DNA from: JACPYM01 sp963699175
Lineage (GTDB): Bacteria > Acidobacteriota > Blastocatellia > RBC074
Assembly: GCA_963699175.1 (NCBI GenBank)
Contig: OY969418.1
Coordinates: 1,426,001-1,490,000 of the forward strand
Length of the DNA stretch: 64,000 nt
Direction of reading: 5' to 3'
Below the pieces are notes generated by a model, which was given only the letters and a program-made list of their open reading frames with translations, was not told the DNA's origin and did not search any database. Numbering within the stretch: position 1 is the stretch's first letter; the number at the start of each line of letters is the position of its first letter. This document shows, one piece after another, positions 46,365-55,255 of the stretch. The position numbers and the translations under genes are program-made.

Positions 46365-48665
46365 TTACGGCGGGCAAGAGATTACTTGCGGGGTATGACC
46401 TAAATCAATATTAGTGCCAGCCACCTTCACTCGAATCGAGTGTGGCTTTCCATTTTTTAGATGGGCGGGAACGAGGTAAACGAAGCTGTGATTTCCATCC
46501 CCCTTTCCGGCCGCAACCAAATCATCGCGCAGCTTGTTGGCTAGTACCGTGGTTAGCAAGGTATCGCCATCATAAATATCCACACTGATTGGGCAATTGG
46601 GCCGCTTCATATTCCATACCCAGCCATCAATCGTTCCACAATCGGTGTTGCCCTGATGACCTTCATAAGTAGCTTCTATGCCGCTGCTGCGGCTCGGATC
46701 AGGTAAAGAATTTGAGGCTTCAATCGCAGACTCATCACACCCGCCTTGCGGCGACTTTAAGCGCGCTACGTCAGCACTGAGCGCAGGCGGGACAGGTGAG
46801 CGGTGAAACACGTATGACCGCCCGCTGGCAAACACTAAATCATAAGCTGGCTCGCCGGGTTGTTGAAAAACTGGCTCCCTCGGTGGACCAAATCCTTCGT
46901 GCTGAAGCAAAATCCAAGTCACATTCTGCGACTTCAGCTTTTCCCTCCATCGCTTACTTCCGGGCCACACCAAGGCGTTAGTGGTAGGATCAGCGCCAAG
47001 TTCATTGTCACAGCCCGTTAACCGCGGCTCAAGATAATAACTCACATAGTTCCCACCCAATATAAACACCGTATCACCCATCTGGTAATGAGCATTCACA
47101 TACTGGACTCCATAGTAACTGATTCCAAGAAATGCTTTACGCCCAGCCGCGTTCACCGGCGGCCTGCCTATAGCTTTTATACCAGCTCCCAGCTCCACTA
47201 AGTTCCATCCGATTACCACAAAAGTAACAGCAACCCAGATGGCGCTTTGGAAAACATTCGATTTCCAGATGCGCCCGAAAATTGCGGCCAAGCTCTCACC
47301 TAAGCATAGACCGATTAGTGGAATGGCCGGCAGCAAATACCGTAGATAGGAGGCAGTGATAAACCAGAAGGCCGTAAAGGCCAAGGCCCAACCCACCCAC
47401 CAGCGGACTGAGCGATTCCAGATAGCAACAATAAAGGCAAGCGGCCAGAGGGCAATAATGTTTAGATACCCTTGATGGTTATCCTTAAAAAAAATCTCTT
47501 GTTGCGTAGCAAGATAGATAGGCAGCTTCAGAAAATTCAGAAACGTTTTGGGTACTCCGGCCCCCTGAAGAAATGAACTGGAATCAGCAACAAATAAAAA
47601 TTCGTCACTTCGGGGACTCCAAGTAAAGGGGAAAGGCATGGGCCATAAGGGATTCCCAGTGTGATAAGCAACGAACCCAAACCAAGGCAGCGCAATGAGC
47701 AGACCAATGCCCCAGCCCTGCGCCAGCATTTTCCAGTTAATCTGTGAACGGAAGCACGCCCAAAGGCTATAGGCCAGTGCCAAGGCGAGAAAGAATAAGC
47801 CCGTCATTTTGGAGCCAGCCGCCATGCCCAGTAGTGCTAAGGAAAGGTATAACCAGGACGCCTCGCGACTATCTTTGAAGATACGTAACGCGTAAAGACC
47901 GAGAAAGACATAACACGTTAATCCAATATCCACATAGGCTGCCGCGCCCAGGTAGCGGACTAATGGGTGCGCCAGCCAGAAGGCAGCCAAAGCGACACCC
48001 AAAGCAGACTGTTTCTGTCGCTTGCCCCAGGCATAAAGTCCTAGCGCGACAAGCATCATCAAACTGTACACAACCATTTGGGCAAGGATGTCGTCCTGCA
48101 GGGCTAATGCCCAGGTAAAGAGCAGATGATTCAGCGCGAGTAACACTGGTGATACGACCCCAGGCACCATGGTAACTCGATGCATTAGCAAATACTCTCT
48201 GGCTAATATCAAATGGTTACTAATAGCGTCCCATTGATGAGGTGGGTACTGAGTTAAGTAAAACAGCAGCCCGGCATAGGCCAGCCCAAGACCGAACAAA
48301 CAAACGACCAACAACCAGCTTGGTCGGTAATAGTCTTTCCACTGCCGGAGCATTTGAAGCCATTGACTCTGCTGCGAACGAATTGAAGCGCCGAGCAACC
48401 AAATCGCTCGGCCGCCACCCACTATGGTCAATCCCCAAATGATGGGCCGGTAGAGGAGACCAAACAACCCCATGACAAATAAGAGCGAAGCATATAATCC
48501 AAAACCTAAAGCGACCGTAAACACCAGCCGCTCTATTAAAGAATGAAAGCGATATTTGTGCAGCAACACATCGCCAACGCCTGCTGCTGCCAGAAGCATC
48601 AAGCCCAATCCAGCTATATGAGCAATGACCCATATCAAGTATGTTATCGTGAGGTGTCTTAACAT
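46365..48665 (-). CDS. ArnT/PMT-like membrane glycosyltransferase with C-terminal GWAWD-type domain
   Basis: The 766-residue protein has about twelve helices in the first 560 residues and the sequence FYLTQYPPHQWDAISNHLIL in the first outer loop, where Asp may be the PMT-family catalytic residue. The middle (AAYVDIGLTCYVFLGLYALR, FITASYLRYLLPAIPLIGL) fits dolichyl-type glycosyltransferases. Residues about 560-660 form a soluble outer part, and the last 95 residues are one domain with IDGWVWNMKRPNCPISVDIY, DGDTLLTT and GKGDGNHSFVY. This is the same domain as the pair in the neighbouring gene, here joined to an enzyme. Confidence 0.78.
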   Translation of the reverse strand: MLRHLTITYLIWVIAHIAGLGLMLLAAAGVGDVLLHKYRFHSLIERLVFTVALGFGLYASLLFVMGLFGLLYRPIIWGLTIVGGGRAIWLLGASIRSQQSQWLQMLRQWKDYYRPSWLLVVCLFGLGLAYAGLLFYLTQYPPHQWDAISNHLILAREYLLMHRVTMVPGVVSPVLLALNHLLFTWALALQDDILAQMVVYSLMMLVALGLYAWGKRQKQSALGVALAAFWLAHPLVRYLGAAAYVDIGLTCYVFLGLYALRIFKDSREASWLYLSLALLGMAAGSKMTGLFFLALALAYSLWACFRSQINWKMLAQGWGIGLLIALPWFGFVAYHTGNPLWPMPFPFTWSPRSDEFLFVADSSSFLQGAGVPKTFLNFLKLPIYLATQQEIFFKDNHQGYLNIIALWPLAFIVAIWNRSVRWWVGWALAFTAFWFITASYLRYLLPAIPLIGLCLGESLAAIFGRIWKSNVFQSAIWVAVTFVVIGWNLVELGAGIKAIGRPPVNAAGRKAFLGISYYGVQYVNAHYQMGDTVFILGGNYVSYYLEPRLTGCDNELGADPTTNALVWPGSKRWREKLKSQNVTWILLQHEGFGPPREPVFQQPGEPAYDLVFASGRSYVFHRSPVPPALSADVARLKSPQGGCDESAIEASNSLPDPSRSSGIEATYEGHQGNTDCGTIDGWVWNMKRPNCPISVDIYDGDTLLTTVLANKLRDDLVAAGKGDGNHSFVYLVPAHLKNGKPHSIRVKVAGTNIDLGHTPQVISCPP

Positions 48666-48721
48666 TGTCGTTTACTTTGTCTTGATTGTAGTAAAGCCTA
48701 ACACGTCAGTGGAATAAGAGA

Positions 48722-49675
48722 TTAACTCTTGCGCCTTCCAACCAGCAGCATAAAATCACTAGGTAACATCCCGGCCTCAATTAAACTGTCCTCGACTGAG
48801 TAAACACCTCGGATAAACTGCTGGGCCGCTTCATCTGTCAGGCTGAAATTGTGCATGATGCCATTGTAGAGGAGGTGTTGAATTGTCCCACCTAAGGGCC
48901 TGATCGCCACCAGTTGAAAATACTCCTGGAACAAAGGAAAGATGTCGGCTGAACGGATGGACTCGAACGGTGAAGCCGCCACGACCTCAGCCGGAGTGGG
49001 GCGGCCTTCCAGATGCTTGAGCGCCCCCCAATGGAAAGTCCGCAAGCTCTCCGGCAATAGCGCGAGAAGCGCTTGCACCATTTCTATTTGTTGATCCGTC
49101 CATTGAAACTGAGTAGGGCCAACAAACGCCTCCAATATAAACAAGCCAGACGGTGTGAGTGCTTGATGAACCTGATGCATGATGTGCTCAAGCTCAAGAA
49201 AGTAATGAAAGCTATGACATGAGAAGATCAAATCATAAGTCAGCTCAGGCAACTCCATCTCATTTATGTCGGCCACTTGAAAGCGACCCGGCGCACCTAA
49301 CGCCTGACGCTCACGCTCTCCCTCAGCTACCCGCTCGCCACTGATATCGCAACCTTCTATCTGCTTTGACGCACCTGACTTGAAAACACTGATACTTCGC
49401 GCCCCTGCTCCGCAGCCGAGGTCCAGGCTCTTTTCTGCCGGCCCGCCCAATTCCCGCTTTGCCCATCCCTCCCACGGCAGGCCGTCAATCAGCATAAGCT
49501 GGCGATAATGTTCATTGATCAGCGGGTGATCCAACCAAGCATTCCAAACCCCAGAAGCTTCTACCTTGAGATGTTCTCCCCCGTGCTGGCTCGCTGCGAC
49601 AAGTTTGTCCAGATAATCCTCTTGCTGCCTGCCAGTTGTAACCAAGTCCAGCACTCTTTTTAAGCGGTTCGTCAT
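48722..49675 (-). CDS. SAM-dependent class I methyltransferase
   Basis: The 317-residue protein holds KSLDLGCGAGARSISVFKSG (SAM-binding loop), IEGCDISGERVAEGERER, DLIFSCHSFHYFLELEHIM and GLFILEAFVGPTQF, a complete class I methyltransferase core. An N-terminal helical extension of about 70 residues and a C-terminal stretch of unknown role flank it. It lies 20 bp downstream of the 1,394-residue gene and may be in the same transcript; a sugar or aglycone methylation is likely. Confidence 0.85.
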   Translation of the reverse strand: MTNRLKRVLDLVTTGRQQEDYLDKLVAASQHGGEHLKVEASGVWNAWLDHPLINEHYRQLMLIDGLPWEGWAKRELGGPAEKSLDLGCGAGARSISVFKSGASKQIEGCDISGERVAEGERERQALGAPGRFQVADINEMELPELTYDLIFSCHSFHYFLELEHIMHQVHQALTPSGLFILEAFVGPTQFQWTDQQIEMVQALLALLPESLRTFHWGALKHLEGRPTPAEVVAASPFESIRSADIFPLFQEYFQLVAIRPLGGTIQHLLYNGIMHNFSLTDEAAQQFIRGVYSVEDSLIEAGMLPSDFMLLVGRRKS

Positions 49676-49695
49676 CGGATTGTCCTTCGTGACTT

Positions 49696-52600
49696 CTAGC
49701 GTGTGTAGTGAGCCTCAAATTTCAGTGAGGCATTTTGGTGCGGCGTCCATTTAATATTCCACTTCGATTCGTAGTAGCGCCGATTCTCGTCAAAAATCTG
49801 GTTGTAATCGCCACTCTGAATCAGTTTCCCAAAAGCGGCTTGGCCAAAGTGGTGCACAAAGACATCCGCTGCGCAGATAACCCGGTAGCCCTTGGCTTTC
49901 AAGCGCAGCGAGTAATCATCGTCCTCGAACATGCCAACCCCAAATTGTTCGTCCAGCGGGCCAATCTCCAGGTAGATGTCTCGCCGCATTGCAACACAGA
50001 ACATCGCCAGCATATGAATATCGGCAATCTGACCATCGTGTTCCCAGGTATACCGCTGCGCAAAAGCCTCCATCTCAGCCCAAGTCCTATATGGCGCGTT
50101 AACCTTCGCTTCGTTACCGACAAAGTTAGTTACGGGGCCAACCAATCCGACAGCAGGGTCTTGCAAATGCCGCAACAGGCGGCCCAGCCAGCCGGGAGGA
50201 ACAATAGTGTCATTATTGAGTAAGACTATGTACTCGCCTGTACTTTTCTCGATGCCCTGGTTGTTAGCCCGCGCGAAGCCATGATTTGCCGGATTGAGGA
50301 TAGTTTGAATGCTAGGATACTGCTTCGCCATCTCAAGCAAATACTCCGGCGTACCATCCGTCGAGTTGTTATCTACGATAATTAATTCGTAATTGTGGTA
50401 CTCCGTGTTCCGAATCAGGCTCTCGAGACAAAGCTTGTTAAGCACCAAGTTGTTGTAAGTGACGATTATGATACTGGCGCGCGGCGTAATCTCGTTGACA
50501 CCGGATTTGATTTGTTGATAGCGTACCTCCCAGGCATTTTGCCGCGCCAATTCCTTACGTCGAGCGCATAATTCGGCAGAGTCTTCGCTGAGCGCGGCGT
50601 CCAGTTTGTTGACGAAGTCCTCCTTGTCAGCAGCTAAATAGACATAGTCGCTATACTGCTTGAGTTCAGGCATCATAACAGAAACCACCGGCTTCCCTCC
50701 GCTCAGGTATTCGTACAATTTGACCGGATCAGTAGCTTCGGTGATGGGGTTGATCTTGAAAGGGATAATGCAGGCATCGAAGTGATAAAGGTACTGTGGC
50801 ATGGTTTCATAAGGCTGCTGGCCGAGCAGCCGCACATTAGGCAATTTCTTCAACTCAGCCACATCCACGTCAAAGACACCGCCTAAAAGCACAAAGGTAT
50901 AAGCAGGCCGCTGCGCCGCCACATAAGCCATTAACTCTAAATCGAACCAATCAGCAATTGCTCCGTAATAGCCGACGACTGGATGCCTGACGTTGGGGAG
51001 CAGGGAGTTGGGTAGGCAGCGTTGTGCGTAGAAGTTATAATCCACCGCATTGCGGGCCAGCACCATCGGTCGTTTATAGCTCTGCCATTTTTCGTAAAGG
51101 CGGAGCGCGGTGACAACCAACAAGTCGCACTGCTTTACCAGTTGCGTCTCCATCTCGAGCACTTGGCGCTTGATGCCGGGAAAGTTCTCCCATTCATCCA
51201 TGCAGTCGTAAATGATGCGCCAGTCCCATTGTTCTTGCGCCTCCAGCGCCAAGCGACCCCAGGAAGCAATCATAACGTAACCGATTGCTTCATCTATTTG
51301 GAGCGCGCGGCGTAGCCCAGCCAGTGAAGAAAGCAACTCTTGCTGATTTACCCCCTCGATGACTCCCCCATAGACATCCGGCTGGTATTGCGCTGCCAAC
51401 TGGACTTCATAGACATTTTCTTTGATTGTCCGCACGGCAAAACGCGGGTTTGCATCCTGTGGCAGAAAGCGACTGGTGCTGATGTAGAAAACTCTATGTC
51501 CTTGCGCGGCGAACTGCGACATGATCTGTTGCGGACGCTGATAACGGAACTCCCAATCAATAATAGAAAAGCAAATTACATCTGCCTGCTTGAGCGGTTT
51601 AGCCGGAAGATTGTGACTGAGAATTGCCGGCAACTTCTCCTCTGGTAGATGAGGAAGTAGAGTTAAGGTCTCGAACAGGTCACCAACTTTGGCCTTCGTT
51701 GGTAAGGGAGGCCTTCTTTCGACCATCGGTTTCGCCGCGGGGACCGTGCGAGTAGTTACCTGAGAGTGCTGGAAGAGCGTATGAATGAATTGCCGGACTC
51801 TCTTTGGTAAAAACGGGAAGATGAGTTGACGAATAGTTTTGCGAAAACGCCAGTAACCGCTCTGTAGCGCTAACCAGGCAAAGAACTGTGGCAGCGGAGC
51901 GCGTTTTTTTGCTGACACTCGTTCTCGGAGGCCTCGAATCGTCTGCTCCTTTGTCTGTAATTGTTTTTGGAAGACCTGACTCGCTTGCTCCTTCGCCTGC
52001 CGCGCGGCCACTTCCTTTGCCTGAAGTGCGGCTAACTCTCTGCGGAGCCAAGCAATTCCTTCGTCTACCTGTAATTGTTCCTGGAGGGTTTGAATCGTTT
52101 GCTCCCTGGCTCGCAATTGTTCTTGGAGGGCCTGGGTCGTTTCTTCCTTTGCCCGCAATTGTTTTTGGAGGTTCTGAGTCGTTTGCTCCTTTGCCTTCAA
52201 TTGTTCTTTGAGAATCCGAGTCGCTTCCCCCTTTGCCCCCAGTGCGTTCAACTCATCTCGGAGCCAAGCAATTCCTTCATCCCGACTTTGCAGAATCTTT
52301 TCCTTCTCAGCCAACTGCTCTCTAAACATCTGACCCGCCTGCTGCCAGACTTGCAAGGCAGCGATGGTTTGCGCCTGCTCAGCTACCTGAGCTCGGAGCC
52401 GATGGAGGCTGTGCTCCGCGTTCACACGCAAAGCCAGGGCATCGGCCAAAGCCCCCTGCATTTCGACTTGCATCGCTGGCTCGCTGCTCGGCGGCGCAGT
52501 CCAAAAATTCGTAGCTTTCTCCGCCGGGGATACACTGCCTAAAGCGGCAAGTAGGTGGTTTTTCTGCGCTGTCGGGATGAGCGCGGTGCGATGAACCGCC

Positions 52601-53880
52601 AAAATTTCGTCGCGCAACTCAGGTTCCAAGCCAGTCAGACTGTTGATGAAGTTCTTGGTCCAACCCTCTCCCATAAACGCTTCACCAAGAAAATGCAGCC
52701 CCGCTGCTTCAAACGCTGCCGACAAATCTATGAGCGGCATCTCCTTGCCAAACGGCCACGCGCCGTGCCCGGCTTTCTGCACGCGCCAGAGCCAGTACCA
52801 ATAGCACAAACGATTGGGCACGAGTACGAGCACATATTTATGGCTGCGGCTGGCCATCGCACGCAGAAAAGCGACTTGCTGATCGAAGGAGTAATGTTCG
52901 AGCGCGCCAGCGTTGAAGACCAAGTCGTACTGCGGCGGGCCGGTCGTGAATGCATCGCTGAAAATAAAGTCGGCCTGCTGCTCTTCGTGCACAAATAATC
53001 GTCGTGCGTAATCAAGCGCGTTTGGCGAGAAATCCAGCAGGCTAACTCGATAACCCGCTTTCGCCAGTGCCAAACTCTGCCAACCACCACCGCAACCGGC
53101 TTCCAAAGTTTTGCTGCCCGGCGGAAGCAGCTCACCAATGCGTGCTATCAATTCCTGATGAAATTCTTTGCTGGGCTCGCTATCTTCAGTCAGCGGCAAA
53201 TCGGCATAGTACTGTTCCCATTTCTCGCTCTCCTGATCCCTGGCGCGCCCTGCGCTCCGTTCGGCCAAATAATCAGGTGAGCCATAAACAACCAATAGCT
53301 GTTGGCCAAACCAATATTGTGGGTTTACGTCAATCTGTTTCGCGTACAGGCGAACGAATTTGCCGAGCTTTTCAGGGAAGGATTCTTCGCGGAATTGCGA
53401 GCGATGATACTCGCAGAGCGGGTACTCGTCATATGGTACGAGCGCAACGTACAGATATTTACACGTGCGGAGATGGTCCGTAGCAAGCTGCAATGGCTTG
53501 GCGAAATGTTCGAGACAGTTAGAAGTGACAATACAATCGAAGACGCGCGGAATTTCGCCATCAGGAGTGCAGATAAATTCCTGTTGCGGGTGTCGCCGCT
53601 GCGCCTCTTCGATGGCGCGCTCAGCATAATCGAGGCCGCTGACGCAGGCTTGAGGAAAAGACTGAGCCAGCAACTCAACCCCCTCGCCGAAAGCACAGCC
53701 CCAATCCAGAATGGTGGTTGGCCGCAACCGCAGGAAGTTCAACTCGGCGATGTCGAGGTTGGCGATCAAACACTCCATGAAATGGCGTGTCTGGCCACCG
53801 CCATCATTTAAGTCCCATTGTTCGGCTAAGTAATCTTCCCACCACTCGCGGGAATTAACCGGATATACTTGTTGTGTCAT
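49696..53880 (-). CDS. Giant glycan enzyme: two methyltransferases, coiled coil and two glycosyltransferases
   Basis: The 1,394-residue protein starts at ATG 53880. Domain 1 is a class I methyltransferase (TTILDWGCAFGEGVELLA near residue 56). Domain 2 is another (KTLEAGCGGGWQSLALAKAG near 252). Residues about 470-680 are a coiled coil built from 14-residue repeats such as EQLRAREQTIQTLQ, which likely spaces or dimerises the protein. Domain 3, about 767-1120, resembles a GT4/GT-B glycosyltransferase (FRYQRPQQIMSQFAAQGHRV, PVKLYEYLSGGKPVVS). Domain 4, from about 1131, is GT2 (SIIIVTYNNLVLNKLCLES, VLLNNDTIVPPGW). Such a chain could both extend and cap a glycan. Confidence 0.92.
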   Translation of the reverse strand: MTQQVYPVNSREWWEDYLAEQWDLNDGGGQTRHFMECLIANLDIAELNFLRLRPTTILDWGCAFGEGVELLAQSFPQACVSGLDYAERAIEEAQRRHPQQEFICTPDGEIPRVFDCIVTSNCLEHFAKPLQLATDHLRTCKYLYVALVPYDEYPLCEYHRSQFREESFPEKLGKFVRLYAKQIDVNPQYWFGQQLLVVYGSPDYLAERSAGRARDQESEKWEQYYADLPLTEDSEPSKEFHQELIARIGELLPPGSKTLEAGCGGGWQSLALAKAGYRVSLLDFSPNALDYARRLFVHEEQQADFIFSDAFTTGPPQYDLVFNAGALEHYSFDQQVAFLRAMASRSHKYVLVLVPNRLCYWYWLWRVQKAGHGAWPFGKEMPLIDLSAAFEAAGLHFLGEAFMGEGWTKNFINSLTGLEPELRDEILAVHRTALIPTAQKNHLLAALGSVSPAEKATNFWTAPPSSEPAMQVEMQGALADALALRVNAEHSLHRLRAQVAEQAQTIAALQVWQQAGQMFREQLAEKEKILQSRDEGIAWLRDELNALGAKGEATRILKEQLKAKEQTTQNLQKQLRAKEETTQALQEQLRAREQTIQTLQEQLQVDEGIAWLRRELAALQAKEVAARQAKEQASQVFQKQLQTKEQTIRGLRERVSAKKRAPLPQFFAWLALQSGYWRFRKTIRQLIFPFLPKRVRQFIHTLFQHSQVTTRTVPAAKPMVERRPPLPTKAKVGDLFETLTLLPHLPEEKLPAILSHNLPAKPLKQADVICFSIIDWEFRYQRPQQIMSQFAAQGHRVFYISTSRFLPQDANPRFAVRTIKENVYEVQLAAQYQPDVYGGVIEGVNQQELLSSLAGLRRALQIDEAIGYVMIASWGRLALEAQEQWDWRIIYDCMDEWENFPGIKRQVLEMETQLVKQCDLLVVTALRLYEKWQSYKRPMVLARNAVDYNFYAQRCLPNSLLPNVRHPVVGYYGAIADWFDLELMAYVAAQRPAYTFVLLGGVFDVDVAELKKLPNVRLLGQQPYETMPQYLYHFDACIIPFKINPITEATDPVKLYEYLSGGKPVVSVMMPELKQYSDYVYLAADKEDFVNKLDAALSEDSAELCARRKELARQNAWEVRYQQIKSGVNEITPRASIIIVTYNNLVLNKLCLESLIRNTEYHNYELIIVDNNSTDGTPEYLLEMAKQYPSIQTILNPANHGFARANNQGIEKSTGEYIVLLNNDTIVPPGWLGRLLRHLQDPAVGLVGPVTNFVGNEAKVNAPYRTWAEMEAFAQRYTWEHDGQIADIHMLAMFCVAMRRDIYLEIGPLDEQFGVGMFEDDDYSLRLKAKGYRVICAADVFVHHFGQAAFGKLIQSGDYNQIFDENRRYYESKWNIKWTPHQNASLKFEAHYTR

Positions 53881-54379
53881 CTGAAAGAATGTACCTTGGC
53901 CAGCGGCGCACTCAAGACCACAGACTCCTCGGCCTGAGCGTCGGGTCTCTTGCTCCTGGACTCAAATATGAAAAGGGATTGCACCAGTGTACGCAACGCC
54001 TCATAAAGCGCGAATGATGATCTTAATAGAGACGTCACTAAACTCAATTATCGATAAACTGGCTTGTTCAGGCGCTTAGTCGGTCCGTAGAGCGGCCACT
54101 ATACAATACCGATGTGCGCAAAGCCAAGATCAACCAGCGCCTTATTGTCCAAGGCGTTTTGGCCGTCAATTGGCCTGATCTTCCCAGAGTGTGGGGTCGG
54201 CGATTGACAGAATTACTTTCGTACCATATAACACCGCCTCGTTTTGACCGATCTTGCGTAGTGCTCGCCGTGCTGTCTTGACGCTTCCGCTTCAGCAGTT
54301 CCAGGCAAGCTAATCCCTGCGTCGCTCAATCATTTATGACGATTGCGCCAGTCGGTATTGACGCTGAGGTGAAGTTGAG
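53881..54379. other. 499-bp gap with a possible gene remnant
   Basis: This gap separates the giant enzyme gene from the divergent exporter genes and must hold both promoters. On the minus strand, 54103-54176 reads RPIDGQNALDNKALVDLGFA, which resembles the end of UDP-glucose 6-dehydrogenases (a DGRN-like block then GF). The frame is interrupted upstream and no catalytic part remains, so at most this is a decayed tail. AGGTGAAGTTGAG precedes the ATG at 54380. Confidence 0.35.
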
Positions 54380-55255
54380 ATGTCTGCCCGGAATAACCGT
54401 CTAGCTCTGCTAGAGCAGGAAAGTAAACGCAAGTTTCAAGAAATGCCGGTCTACGATTCGGCCCGGCAGAGCCTGCCTTTCATCACCGAACTCAAAGAGC
54501 TGTGGCGTTACCGGGATTTGCTGAGACAGTTGATCGCGCGCAACATCAAGACGCGCTACAAACGCTCGGTGCTCGGCATCCTGTGGACGATGCTCAACCC
54601 ACTGCTGATGATGCTGGTGCTCACCTTCGTCTTCTCAGAAGTGTTTCGCTTCAGGATCGAACATTATGCCGCCTATGCGCTGGCGGGGTTGTTGTTGTGG
54701 AACTTCTTTGCGCAGACGACGACCGGCGCGATGAGTGAATTGATTTGGGGCGGCGGTTTTCTACACCGCATTTACATTCCGCGCGCCATCTTCGCTGTCA
54801 CTGCGTTGGGCACAGGACTGGTCAACCTGTTGTTATCTCTGGTGCCGCTGTTTGTAATTATGATCGTCACCGGGGTGCCGGTGCGTCCGACCATTCTGAT
54901 TCTGCCCCTGCCGATTTTGCTGACGGCTATGTTTGCGCTCGGCGCGGCGCTCTTTCTTTCGCGCGTGGCTGCCTACTTCGCCGATGTCGTCGAGATGTAT
55001 CAAATCTTCCTGACGGCCTGGATGTATGTGACGCCCATCATTTATCCAAAAGAGATCATCCCACCGAAGTTCCAATGGTTCTTCAATCTCAATCCGATGT
55101 ATCACCTGATCGAAATCTTCCGCGCGCCGCTCTACATCGGCTGGTTCGCCGGGCCAAAGACTATGGCAGCGGCAGCAACGGCAGCGGTCTTCGCGTTGGG
55201 GTTCGGCTGGTGGTACTTTACCAGGAAGGCGGATGAGCTTGCTTATCGAATCTGA
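54380..55255 (+). CDS. ABC-2 polysaccharide export permease (Wzm/KpsM/TagG family)
   Basis: The 291-residue protein has a cytoplasmic start, then NIKTRYKRSVLGILWTMLNP, the interface motif of polysaccharide exporters, and six helices (LLMMLVLTFVFSEVFRF to AAAATAAVFALGFGWWYF). WMYVTPIIYPKEIIPPKFQW and NPMYHLIEIFRAPLY are also typical. With the ATPase encoded by the next gene, whose start overlaps its end by 23 bp, it would carry a polyprenyl-linked glycan across the inner membrane. The family exports O-antigen, capsule or teichoic acid; which one applies here is not visible. Confidence 0.93.
   Translation: MSARNNRLALLEQESKRKFQEMPVYDSARQSLPFITELKELWRYRDLLRQLIARNIKTRYKRSVLGILWTMLNPLLMMLVLTFVFSEVFRFRIEHYAAYALAGLLLWNFFAQTTTGAMSELIWGGGFLHRIYIPRAIFAVTALGTGLVNLLLSLVPLFVIMIVTGVPVRPTILILPLPILLTAMFALGAALFLSRVAAYFADVVEMYQIFLTAWMYVTPIIYPKEIIPPKFQWFFNLNPMYHLIEIFRAPLYIGWFAGPKTMAAAATAAVFALGFGWWYFTRKADELAYRI

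Noticed and set aside
52080..52330. CRISPR-like regular repeats
   Set aside because: The 42-bp units encode a heptad coiled coil in frame and have no unique spacers.
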